In this document: one piece after another, positions 56,562-64,000 of the stretch | Layout: each line of letters begins with the position of its first letter | Position numbering within the stretch: the stretch's first letter is position 1 | Assembly: GCF_028201475.1 (NCBI RefSeq) | Contig: NZ_CP116383.1 | Location: 2,728,001 to 2,792,000 of the forward strand | Direction: 5' to 3' | Source of the DNA: Vibrio sp. SCSIO 43137 | GTDB lineage: Bacteria; Pseudomonadota; Gammaproteobacteria; Enterobacterales; Vibrionaceae | DNA: 64,000 bases | Position numbers and translations under genes: made by a program | The notes under the pieces: model-generated | Databases searched by the model: none | Told to the model about the DNA's origin: nothing | Seen by the model: only the letters and a program-made list of their open reading frames with translations

Positions 56562-59414
56562 TCAGCGGGATATTTCAAGCTCTTTAACAGGAATATCTAA
56601 TTCTTCTAACTGTGGTTTAAGCTTTTTAGCGTCTCCCACCACTATTACCTGATAATCTTGCGGCTTAAACCAACGTGACGACAACTCATCAAGCGTTGAC
56701 TTCCGCACTTTTTCCAGCAGCTGATTTCTCTGTTCAATATAGTCATCATCCAGTGAATAATTAATTATATTAGACAGCAGTTGTGCCTTCTTAGCCGGTG
56801 TTTCGAACTTCAGTGCGTCGCCTTGCCCTACAGCGAGGCGCATAAAATCGAGCTCACTCTCGGTTACGCCTTCTTTGCTGTATTTATCCATCTCCTTAAA
56901 GAACTCTTTAATGGAGGCAAGGGTAGAATCAGCACGCACTTGTGCGTCAAACACAATCAGGCCTACTTCTTTGTTTCCGGCATGGTAACCATTAGCCCCA
57001 TAAGTGTAGCCTTTATCTTCCCTCAGGTTCTGATTGATGCGGCTATTAAAGTTACCGGCAAGGTTATAGTTCGCCAGCTTACTCAGGTACTGCTCTCCCA
57101 CCATGTCATAAGGCAGACCTTGCCTGATAATTCTCACCACACTCTGAGGAGCACCCGGCTTATCCACCAGATAAACAGACTGAGAGTTCAGAGGCTGAAT
57201 AACCTGAGGCTGCAGCAGAGGAGCATCTTTACCCTGCCAGCGACTGAGGAAGCCAAGCTCTTTGGTCAGGTCTGATTTAGTGATATCCCCAACGGCGATA
57301 ACATGGGTTCCGAGTGGCGTATAGTTTGTCTGATAGAAAGACTTCACATCATCCAGGGTCAAACCCGATACTGACTTTACAGTGCCGTCTTTTGAGCGGC
57401 CAAATGCACTGTCAGCAAACAACACTTGTCTGGTCGCCTGAGAAGCCAGCCATGATGGTTTTTGATGTTCGTAAACCAAACCTTCCAGCGCCTGCTTTTT
57501 AAGTCGCTCAAAATCGTCCGTACGCAGAGCTGGCTTAAATAGCATCTCCTGAACAATGGCTAATGTCGCCGTCAGGTTCTTTTCCAGAGAAGAGACGGTA
57601 ATCGTAGTGGTGTAATTACCAGAACCAAAACTGATACTGCTACCCAGCTTATCCAGTTCCGCCTGTATCTGCTCTATACTTCTCTCTGTTGTACCTTCCT
57701 GCATCATTGCAGAAGTAAGATCTGCCAGCCCCTCTTTTCCTTCAGGAACATAACGTGTACCAGCAGGCAGCTGTATCTCAATCAGTACTGTCGGTGTCTC
57801 ATTTGACTCTGTCGCTAACACTTCAATACCGTTTTCCAGATGAATACGGTAAAGCTCCGGCATGGTCGCTTTTACGGCACCGGATACCGGTGGCTGAACT
57901 GAACGGTCAAAATCATCTACCGCCTTAACATAATTAAGCTCTTCTGCCTTTATCTTGTTATACTCCGGCAGCGTTCTTGCCGGCGTCTCAAAGGTGGCTT
58001 CCCTGACAGCCAGATCCGTTTTTCCTTTAGGGATAACGCTGAGAACAACCTTGTTCTTATCCTCGATAAACTGCTGATAAACCTGCAATACCGCATCAGG
58101 CGTTACAGCTTTGATTTTCTCTAATTTATACTGAATACGATCGGGCTGATTATAGTAAGTCTGATTGGAAGCGAGCTGAGTCACCTTACCGCGCACACTC
58201 TCCAGAGCATAAACCGCACTCGCTTCAGCGCTGCCGATAATTTGATCCAGTTTCTCCTGCTCTACCCCTTCGGTTTTAAAATCAGATAGCGCTGACATTA
58301 ACGCCTCATAGATAGGCGTCAGATCGCCTTTGCTACCTGAGTTGCCCATAGCGTAAACATAAAAATTACAGGCCAGTTCTGCACAATCCTGAAAGGCACC
58401 AGCATCGATTGCGACTTCGGTTTTCACCAGTTTCTGATATAGCAGGCTGGTTTTACCATCACCTAATATCGACGCTAACGCGTCCAGCGCCTCTTGGTTC
58501 TCTTCACCACGATAGGTGGTCGGCCAGCCAATCATGACCATTGGCTGCTGAATTCTGTCCTGCAGGGTAATGAACTTATCTTGTGTGAGTTTGGCTGGCT
58601 GCTTTTCAGCATTTTTAACTTCCGGACCTGTTGGGATAGAGCCGAAGTACTTGTTCACCCACTCCAGAGTCTGCTGAGTATCAAAATCACCGCCGATAGT
58701 CAGGGTAGCGTTGTTCGGGCCATACCAACGTAGGAAAAAGGCTTTCAGATCGTTAACGTCTACTCTGTCCAGATCCTCGACATAGCCTATGGTCTGCCAT
58801 GAATAAGGGTGGCCTTCAGGATAAAGGGCTTCACTCATTCTTTCCCACATCAGGCCGTAAGGGCGGTTGTCGTAATTTTGTGCCCGTTCGTTTTTAACTG
58901 TATCTCTCTGTATCTCAAATTTCCTCTGTGACACAGCATCAATTAAAAAGCCCATACGGTCAGATTCAAGCCAGAGTGCTTTTTCCAGTTGATTGGACGG
59001 CAGGGTTTCAAAGTAGTTGGTTCTGTCACGGTTAGTGGTACCGTTTAATGTTCCGCCCGCTTCAGTGACAATTTTGAAATGTTCCTGATCACCAACATTC
59101 TCTGACCCCTGAAACATCATATGCTCAAAGAAGTGAGCGAAACCTGACTTACCCGCCTCCTCTCTTGCAGAACCGACATGATAAGTGACATCAACGTGAA
59201 CAAGGGGATCAGATTTATCCTGAGACAAAATAACCGTCAGACCATTATCTAACTGGTACTTAGAGTAAGGAATAGAAACCTTTCCCTGCTCTGTCTGAGA
59301 GGTTTCAATCAGAGTCACACCTTGCGGCAGTGAACCTGTGAAATTGACTAGAGTTGTCTGAGAACAGCCGTATAGGGCCACGAAAGATACAACGCCAAGC
59401 CATACTTTTCTCAT
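56562..59414 (-). CDS. M16-family zinc metalloprotease lipoprotein
   Basis: A large two-lobed insulinase-type protease (950 residues). Starting at the ATG at 59414 (AAGGA upstream) the product begins MRKVWLGVVSFVALYGCS, a lipoprotein signal with a lipobox-like LYGC, so it is probably exported and lipidated by Lgt. The N-terminal lobe has the inverted zinc motif HFFEH (about 97-101) with the distal Glu in NERAQNYD. The C-terminal lobe is a second M16-like domain without the zinc motif. The open frame extends to 59438 and would overlap yqaA, which argues against the longer start. Substrate is unknown; the family degrades peptides and pathogens' host proteins in some cases. Confidence 0.92.
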   Translation of the reverse strand: MRKVWLGVVSFVALYGCSQTTLVNFTGSLPQGVTLIETSQTEQGKVSIPYSKYQLDNGLTVILSQDKSDPLVHVDVTYHVGSAREEAGKSGFAHFFEHMMFQGSENVGDQEHFKIVTEAGGTLNGTTNRDRTNYFETLPSNQLEKALWLESDRMGFLIDAVSQRKFEIQRDTVKNERAQNYDNRPYGLMWERMSEALYPEGHPYSWQTIGYVEDLDRVDVNDLKAFFLRWYGPNNATLTIGGDFDTQQTLEWVNKYFGSIPTGPEVKNAEKQPAKLTQDKFITLQDRIQQPMVMIGWPTTYRGEENQEALDALASILGDGKTSLLYQKLVKTEVAIDAGAFQDCAELACNFYVYAMGNSGSKGDLTPIYEALMSALSDFKTEGVEQEKLDQIIGSAEASAVYALESVRGKVTQLASNQTYYNQPDRIQYKLEKIKAVTPDAVLQVYQQFIEDKNKVVLSVIPKGKTDLAVREATFETPARTLPEYNKIKAEELNYVKAVDDFDRSVQPPVSGAVKATMPELYRIHLENGIEVLATESNETPTVLIEIQLPAGTRYVPEGKEGLADLTSAMMQEGTTERSIEQIQAELDKLGSSISFGSGNYTTTITVSSLEKNLTATLAIVQEMLFKPALRTDDFERLKKQALEGLVYEHQKPSWLASQATRQVLFADSAFGRSKDGTVKSVSGLTLDDVKSFYQTNYTPLGTHVIAVGDITKSDLTKELGFLSRWQGKDAPLLQPQVIQPLNSQSVYLVDKPGAPQSVVRIIRQGLPYDMVGEQYLSKLANYNLAGNFNSRINQNLREDKGYTYGANGYHAGNKEVGLIVFDAQVRADSTLASIKEFFKEMDKYSKEGVTESELDFMRLAVGQGDALKFETPAKKAQLLSNIINYSLDDDYIEQRNQLLEKVRKSTLDELSSRWFKPQDYQVIVVGDAKKLKPQLEELDIPVKELEISR

Positions 59415-59424
59415 TAGAAATTCC

Positions 59425-59865
59425 TTAAAAAAAACCAAAAAACAGCGCAGTTAGTACAGAATACCGGACAGCTTTTCCAATTGTGATAATGATAACTGTA
59501 GGTAAGAATTTCATTCTCAACCAACCTGCGGCTAAACAGATGGGGTCACCAATAACGGGTAACCAGCTAAAAAATAGCGCTCCATAACCATAGCGGCTAA
59601 TCCAGGCTATAGCTCTATGACCATGTTTTTCATCACGAGTTCGGTTTGGAATTAACAATCCCAGCCAATAATTAGTTAAACCGCCGAGGGTGTTTCCGGC
59701 GGTTGCGACTAAAATAATCAAGCTTGGAAGATAGTTGTTAGTTGCCAATGTCGCCAAAAGTGATGCTTCAGATCCGCCAGGCAAAAGAGTTGCGCTAAGA
59801 AAACCGGTAAAAAAAAGCACCCATAGCGCAGACTCAGCAAACAACTGATAAAGAGGTTCTAGCAC
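59425..59865 (-). CDS. yqaA: YqaA-like membrane protein (DedA/SNARE-associated family)
   Basis: A 146-residue membrane protein with four hydrophobic segments, similar to E. coli YqaA of the DedA (SNARE-associated) superfamily. The conserved glycine- and proline-bearing stretch LSATLLPGGSEASL near residues 23-36 and GNTLGGLTNYWLG near 57-69 are visible. DedA proteins act in membrane homeostasis and lipid flipping; YqaA itself is uncharacterised. The start overlaps the 3' end of the upstream gene by 7 bp, so they are probably co-transcribed. The M16 gene begins 10 bp downstream. Confidence 0.88.
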   Translation of the reverse strand: MLEPLYQLFAESALWVLFFTGFLSATLLPGGSEASLLATLATNNYLPSLIILVATAGNTLGGLTNYWLGLLIPNRTRDEKHGHRAIAWISRYGYGALFFSWLPVIGDPICLAAGWLRMKFLPTVIIITIGKAVRYSVLTALFFGFF

Positions 59866-60812
59866 TGCATATCCAGCAACAACTTACCTCTGGTATGGCC
59901 GGTTTCAATCTGTTTATGAACCTCTGCAACATCGCGGAAAGGAACCGCTGGCTGAAAATCGACTTTAAGCAGGCCGACGCTCACCATATACAGCAGGGCA
60001 TCCATCTGTTCCGGATTAGGCTCAACCAACATGCCACTGGCAGTAAAACCGAGTGTGGTTGCTTTCTCACAGATCATATCTTTAGTAATGGTCGGAATGG
60101 TGATCACTCTGGCGTTATCACGCAGACATTTCAATGCATCCAGTGCCGCATCTCCGCCGACAAGGTCGATAAGTACATCCACCTCATTCACCCGCTCGGA
60201 AACCGGAGCAAACTGATAGTTAACGGCATGGGCACCTAAGGTTGCCAGATAATCCAGATTAGCTTCACTGCAGGTTGTGTACACTTCCGCCTGCGCAGCA
60301 ACTGCGAGTTGCACTGCGATATGACCAACACCACCAGCTCCGGCCAAAATCAGCACCCTTTCACCTGCCTGAATCTGAGCTTTATTGACAGCCTGAGCTG
60401 CGGTTTGACCTGCGACCGGCAATGCCGCTGCGGCTTCAAACATCACTGCATCAGGAACCAGACTCAGCTGTGTTTCCTCTACGGATAAATACTGGCTGTA
60501 GCCTCCGCCTGATAACGGAAAACCAACCAGACCGGCAACATTGTCTCCCACAACCAGATGCTCAACACCTTCCCCTATAGAAACTACCTTGCCGCAGATA
60601 TCGTACCCGGGCGTCCACGGCAGGTTGTCACGGTTGCTCTCGGCTGCCCAGCCCAATCCGGCACGGGTCTTAACATCAATAGGGTTTACACCGGAGAAAT
60701 GAACCTTTACTAACACCTCTCCCTTTGCAGGTTCAGGTATTGGAAAAGAGTCAACTCTCAACACTTCAGGCTCCCCAAACTGCGGAATAACCACTTTCAA
60801 GTTTTCTGTCAT
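59859..60812 (-). CDS. Zinc-independent medium-chain dehydrogenase/quinone oxidoreductase
   Basis: A 317-residue MDR-superfamily oxidoreductase of the quinone reductase-like group. An N-terminal GroES-like domain (about 25-110) is followed by a Rossmann domain with VLILAGAGGVGHIAVQLA near 150-167. The catalytic zinc cysteines and structural zinc cluster of alcohol dehydrogenases are missing. The ATG at 60812 has AGGGA upstream; a frame from 60857 adds 15 unsupported residues. The substrate is unknown. Overlaps yqaA by 7 bp. Confidence 0.87.
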   Translation of the reverse strand: MTENLKVVIPQFGEPEVLRVDSFPIPEPAKGEVLVKVHFSGVNPIDVKTRAGLGWAAESNRDNLPWTPGYDICGKVVSIGEGVEHLVVGDNVAGLVGFPLSGGGYSQYLSVEETQLSLVPDAVMFEAAAALPVAGQTAAQAVNKAQIQAGERVLILAGAGGVGHIAVQLAVAAQAEVYTTCSEANLDYLATLGAHAVNYQFAPVSERVNEVDVLIDLVGGDAALDALKCLRDNARVITIPTITKDMICEKATTLGFTASGMLVEPNPEQMDALLYMVSVGLLKVDFQPAVPFRDVAEVHKQIETGHTRGKLLLDMQC

Positions 60813-60831
60813 ACGTATGTCCCTATAGCTG

Positions 60832-60863
60832 GAAAAAACAAAGGGATGCCTTAGCATCCCTTT
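60832..60863 (-). terminator. oadGAB operon terminator
   Basis: AAAGGGATGC/GCATCCCTTT forms a 10-bp stem with a 4-nt loop, followed on the minus strand by GTTTTTT. It lies about 80 bp after the oadB stop codon and just upstream of the quinone reductase-like gene. Confidence 0.85.
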
Positions 60864-60943
60864 GACTATAAACTATTTTGTCAGAATAAGTGAACTCTAA
60901 TTCACCATAATCAGACCAAGCTATCCGCTAACTTAACTCTGGC

Positions 60944-62074
60944 TTATCCAACCAGAGCCAGCAGTATACCTGCGGCTACCGCAGAGCCCAGTACCCCCGC
61001 CACATTCGGCCCCATTGCGTGCATCAACAGGAAGTTTTGCGGGTTAGCCTGTAAGCCGACCTTATTTACAACCCGTGCTGCCATAGGTACTGCAGAAACA
61101 CCGGCTGCGCCGATAAGCGGGTTAATATCCTCTTTGGAGTACTTGTTGAGCAGTTTAGCCATCAGAACACCGGCAGCTGTACCAATACTAAATGCCACAG
61201 CACCCAGAGCCAGAATACCCAGAGTCTCAACATTGAGGAACTGTTCCGCCTGAAGCTTAGAACCGACACCAAGACCAAGGAAGATGGTCACAATGTTGAT
61301 AAGCTCATTCTGCGCAGTTTTAGACAGACGCTCTACCACGCCCGCTTCCCGCATCAGGTTACCCAGACAGAACATGCCCACCAGCGGCGTTGCCGGAGGC
61401 AAGAACAAAATGGTCATCACTAATACCGCCAGCGGGAACAGCACTTTCTCTGTCTTACTGACATGACGTAGCTGAGCCATCTTAATAGTACGCTCTTCCG
61501 GAGTGGTTAGCGCCTTCATAATCGGTGGCTGAATAATCGGTACCAGAGCCATATAACTATAAGCCGCTACAGCAATCGCCCCGAGAAGATCTGGAGAGAG
61601 CTGACTGGAGAGGAAAATCGCCGTCGGGCCGTCCGCACCACCAATAATGGCGATAGACGAAGCGTCCGCAAGGGAGAATTCCATTCCGGGAACATAGTTA
61701 AGCAGGATTGCGCCAAACAGAGTGGCAAAAATACCAAACTGAGCCGCAGCCCCCAGCCAGAGGGTTTTCGGGTTAGCGATTAACGCACCGAAATCCGTCA
61801 TAGCCCCCACGCCCATAAAGATCAGCAGCGGGAACACGCCTGTTTCGATACCAACATAGTAGACATAGTAGAGCAGTCCGCCTTCCTCGGTAAAACCGGC
61901 ATTAGGGATGTTGGCCAGAATGGCACCAAAACCTATTGGCAGCAGAAGTAAGGGCTCAAAGCCCTTACGTATGGCTAAGAACAGTAAGATACAACCAACT
62001 AAGATCATCGCGAGCTGACCAAAGTCGAAATTAGCTATCCCTGTTTCAGACCAAAGAATCTGTAATCCTTCCAT
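60944..62074 (-). CDS. oadB: Oxaloacetate decarboxylase beta subunit (Na+ pump)
   Basis: The integral membrane subunit that decarboxylates carboxybiotin and pumps Na+ out. The product is 376 residues with about nine hydrophobic segments. The Na+-site aspartate motif [13 protein letters not shown] (about 144-156) and the following [12 protein letters not shown], with the second key region, are conserved. The C-terminus contains [15 protein letters not shown], also typical. It lies 9 bp after oadA and is co-transcribed. Decarboxylation energy is conserved as a sodium gradient, which nptA and other transporters can use. Confidence 0.97.
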   Translation of the reverse strand: MEGLQILWSETGIANFDFGQLAMILVGCILLFLAIRKGFEPLLLLPIGFGAILANIPNAGFTEEGGLLYYVYYVGIETGVFPLLIFMGVGAMTDFGALIANPKTLWLGAAAQFGIFATLFGAILLNYVPGMEFSLADASSIAIIGGADGPTAIFLSSQLSPDLLGAIAVAAYSYMALVPIIQPPIMKALTTPEERTIKMAQLRHVSKTEKVLFPLAVLVMTILFLPPATPLVGMFCLGNLMREAGVVERLSKTAQNELINIVTIFLGLGVGSKLQAEQFLNVETLGILALGAVAFSIGTAAGVLMAKLLNKYSKEDINPLIGAAGVSAVPMAARVVNKVGLQANPQNFLLMHAMGPNVAGVLGSAVAAGILLALVG

Positions 62075-62083
62075 GACTCTCCC

Positions 62084-63865
62084 TTATGCCAGACTCAGAA
62101 GCGGAGCACCAACAGTCACAGAGTCACCCTCTTTAACATGGACTGCGGCAACCGTACCACTCTTCGCTGCCTGTACTTCTGTTTCCATCTTCATCGCTTC
62201 CAGAATCAAAAGAACATCGCCTTCTGCAACCTGAGAGCCCGGCTGAACGTTTACTTTGAAAATAGTACCAGCCAGAGGTGCAGCTACATCTTCTGCGGCA
62301 CCCGTTGCCGGAGCAGGTGCAGGCGCTGCTTCTGTTTTAGCAGCAGGTGTAACTGAAGACAGTTGTCCCTGAGGGCCTACTTCAACGTCATATACCTGAC
62401 CATCAACTTTAACACTGTAAGTTTCCACTGCGCCCGGAGCAGCCGCAGCAACAGGGGCTGCTTTCACTTCAGGTTCTGTACCCGGAGCTGGTTCAAACGC
62501 GTCAGGGTTGCCTCTGTTCTTAAGGAACTTAAGGCCAACTTGCGGGAACAGAGCGTATGTCAGTACATCATCCACTGTCTCATCAGCCAGCTTGATGCCT
62601 TCTGCCTTGGCTTTTTCCGCCAGTTCAGCAGTCAGGGCCTCTAACTCATCGTCAATAAGGTCAGCCGGACGACAGGTAATCGCTTCTCCGCCATCCAGTA
62701 CTTTGGCTTGCAGAGCAGCATCAACGTCAGCCGGTGCCGCACCGTACTCGCCTTTCAGAACACCTGCTGTCTCTTTAGTGATGCTCTTATAGCGTTCACC
62801 AGTCAGAACGTTGATAACGGCTTGTGTACCTACGATTTGGGAAGTCGGTGTTACCAGAGGAATGTATCCAAGATCTTTACGTACTCTTGGGATCTCTTCC
62901 AGTACCTCGTCAATCCGGTCTGCAGCACCCTGCTCTTTTAGCTGGCCTTCCATATTAGTCAGCATTCCGCCCGGAACCTGAGCAATAAGTATACGGGAAT
63001 CGACACCTTTAAGGGCGCCTTCCCACTTGGCATACTTTTTACGTACTTCACGGAAATAAGCCGCAATAGGCTCAATCTGGTCAAGTTTCAGGCCGGTATC
63101 GCGCTCTGTACCTTCCAGCATGGCAACAACAGTTTCTGTCGGAGTATGACCATAGGTCTGGCTCATTGAGGAGATAGCGGTATCCAGAATATCCAGACCA
63201 GCTTCAACCGCCTTTACCGCTGTCGCAGTAGAAAGACCGGTAGTAGCATGACAGTGAAGGGCAAGGGGCACATCACACGACTCTTTAATGCGGGTAACCA
63301 GCTCTTCCGCTTCATAAGGTTTTAGCAGGCCGGACATATCTTTGATACAGATAGAGTGACAGCCTAAGTCTTCAAGACGCTTAGCAAGATCTACCCATGT
63401 ATCTGAGTTGTGTACCGGGCTGGTCGTATAAGAGAGCGTACCCTGAGCGTGAGCGCCAACATCCACAGTCGCCTTAACGGCCTTCTGGAAGTTACGTACG
63501 TCATTCATGGCATCAAAGATGCGGAATACATCCATTCCGTTTTTGTGTGCGCGTTCAACAAACTTCTCTACAACATCATCCGCATAGTGACGGTAGCCCA
63601 GCAGGTTCTGTCCGCGTAACAGCATCTGCATTGGGGTATTCGGCATCGCTTTTTTCAGCTCACGTAGTCTTTCCCACGGATCTTCGCCGAGAAAACGAAT
63701 ACATGAATCGAAGGTCGCCCCTCCCCATGTTTCCAGAGACCAGTAGCCTACTTTGTCCAGTTCTGCTGCGATCGGCAGCATATCTTCAATTCGCATACGG
63801 GTAGCGAACAGGGACTGGTGGGCGTCGCGTAACACTACATCAGTAATAGCAAGTGGTTTAGACAT
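62084..63865 (-). CDS. oadA: Oxaloacetate decarboxylase alpha subunit (biotin protein)
   Basis: The soluble carboxyltransferase subunit, 593 residues. The N-terminal carboxyltransferase TIM barrel (about 1-300) has [15 protein letters not shown] near 8-22 with the metal-binding Asp and the HCHATTG motif near 208. A PycB/OADA association domain follows (about 310-460), then an Ala/Pro-rich linker and the C-terminal biotinyl domain (about 525-593) with biotinyl lysine in EAMKMETE. Cut between oadG (upstream) and oadB (downstream), in the classical G-A-B order. Confidence 0.97.
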   Translation of the reverse strand: MSKPLAITDVVLRDAHQSLFATRMRIEDMLPIAAELDKVGYWSLETWGGATFDSCIRFLGEDPWERLRELKKAMPNTPMQMLLRGQNLLGYRHYADDVVEKFVERAHKNGMDVFRIFDAMNDVRNFQKAVKATVDVGAHAQGTLSYTTSPVHNSDTWVDLAKRLEDLGCHSICIKDMSGLLKPYEAEELVTRIKESCDVPLALHCHATTGLSTATAVKAVEAGLDILDTAISSMSQTYGHTPTETVVAMLEGTERDTGLKLDQIEPIAAYFREVRKKYAKWEGALKGVDSRILIAQVPGGMLTNMEGQLKEQGAADRIDEVLEEIPRVRKDLGYIPLVTPTSQIVGTQAVINVLTGERYKSITKETAGVLKGEYGAAPADVDAALQAKVLDGGEAITCRPADLIDDELEALTAELAEKAKAEGIKLADETVDDVLTYALFPQVGLKFLKNRGNPDAFEPAPGTEPEVKAAPVAAAAPGAVETYSVKVDGQVYDVEVGPQGQLSSVTPAAKTEAAPAPAPATGAAEDVAAPLAGTIFKVNVQPGSQVAEGDVLLILEAMKMETEVQAAKSGTVAAVHVKEGDSVTVGAPLLSLA

Positions 63866-63898
63866 GCTCTATAACTCCTTTTAATCGAATTTTAACTA

Positions 63899-64000
63899 CT
63901 ATTTAGAAGCAGAAGTTCGGTACTGATGTACCGCAGCAGAAATTGCTGCAACAACTTGCGGACTAACAGCAGACGATGTTTGTTGACTATTTAATTTTGT
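63899..64000 (-). CDS. oadG: Oxaloacetate decarboxylase gamma subunit, C-terminal part only
   Basis: The window ends inside this gene; only the last 33 codons and TAG are visible. They read with a typical OadG tail (VVAAISAAVHQYRTSASK after a Ser/Gln-rich linker). OadG is a small membrane-anchored subunit whose C-terminal region binds Zn and helps assemble OadA and OadB. The identification rests on the position upstream of oadA and the C-terminal sequence. The frame is open to the edge. The gap to oadA is 33 bp. Confidence 0.9.
   Translation of the reverse strand, partial: TKLNSQQTSSAVSPQVVAAISAAVHQYRTSASK

Noticed and set aside
56781..57275. 164-residue ORF on the plus strand
   Set aside because: Antisense shadow inside the intact M16 protease gene, without a recognisable family or ribosome binding site.

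Overview
This window is a stretch of chromosomal core genome from a gammaproteobacterium of the family Vibrionaceae, most likely a Vibrio. The evidence is the combination of genes: hlyU, nhaR and nptA together, a VpsR orthologue, a LuxR/HapR-type quorum-sensing master regulator next to the pyruvate dehydrogenase genes, luxS, and the Na+-pumping oxaloacetate decarboxylase genes oadGAB. I cannot name the species. There is no rRNA, tRNA, CRISPR array, prophage, insertion sequence or clear genomic island.

Layout. 1-5.7 kb: hlyU and nhaR regulators, the Na+/phosphate transporter nptA, then a leftward series thyA, lgt and a TauE-type exporter. 5.7-9.1 kb: ptsP and rppH (leftward), then a 621-bp gene-free region before mutH with several DnaA boxes, a GATC cluster and a perfect inverted repeat. 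9.1-13.4 kb: mutH, a DUF6482-like gene, tas, a DUF1127-like gene, an unannotated 36-codon ORF and vpsR. 13.7-23.8 kb: acnB, a patatin-barrel (type Vd-like) protein, mrcB and hrpB, all leftward. 23.9-29.7 kb: rightward housekeeping genes sfsA, dksA, gluQ, pcnB, folK, panB and panC. 29.8-33.9 kb: yadGH ABC exporter, carbonic anhydrase, hpt and the LuxR/HapR homologue. 34-40.7 kb: lpdA, aceF, aceE and pdhR. 41-48.2 kb: ampD, nadC, pilABCD, coaE, zapD and yacG. 48.3-51.9 kb: rplS, trmD, rimM, rpsP and ffh. 52-60.9 kb: ypjD, corB, luxS, gshA, an M16 lipoprotein protease, yqaA and a quinone reductase-like gene. 60.9-64 kb: oadB, oadA and the last 33 codons of oadG, cut by the window edge.

How the genes work together. 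The pyruvate dehydrogenase genes carry a matching PdhR operator upstream. dksA, gluQ, pcnB and folK form an information-processing and folate cluster followed by panBC for pantothenate; coaE completes CoA synthesis elsewhere in the window. nadC and pilABCD have the arrangement usual in gammaproteobacteria. Two quorum-sensing elements lie about 21 kb apart: the LuxR-type regulator, with a readable Qrr small-RNA pairing site over its Shine-Dalgarno sequence, and luxS, which makes autoinducer AI-2.

The most interesting non-coding sequence is the rppH-mutH intergenic region, which resembles the E. coli DnaA-reactivating locus DARS2 in composition and, as I recall, in gene position. Other points worth checking are a PilB lacking its usual N-terminal domain, a pcnB reading frame with no ATG start, a structured leader before rpsP, and the small ORF near 11.8 kb. 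I see no undescribed multi-gene system.
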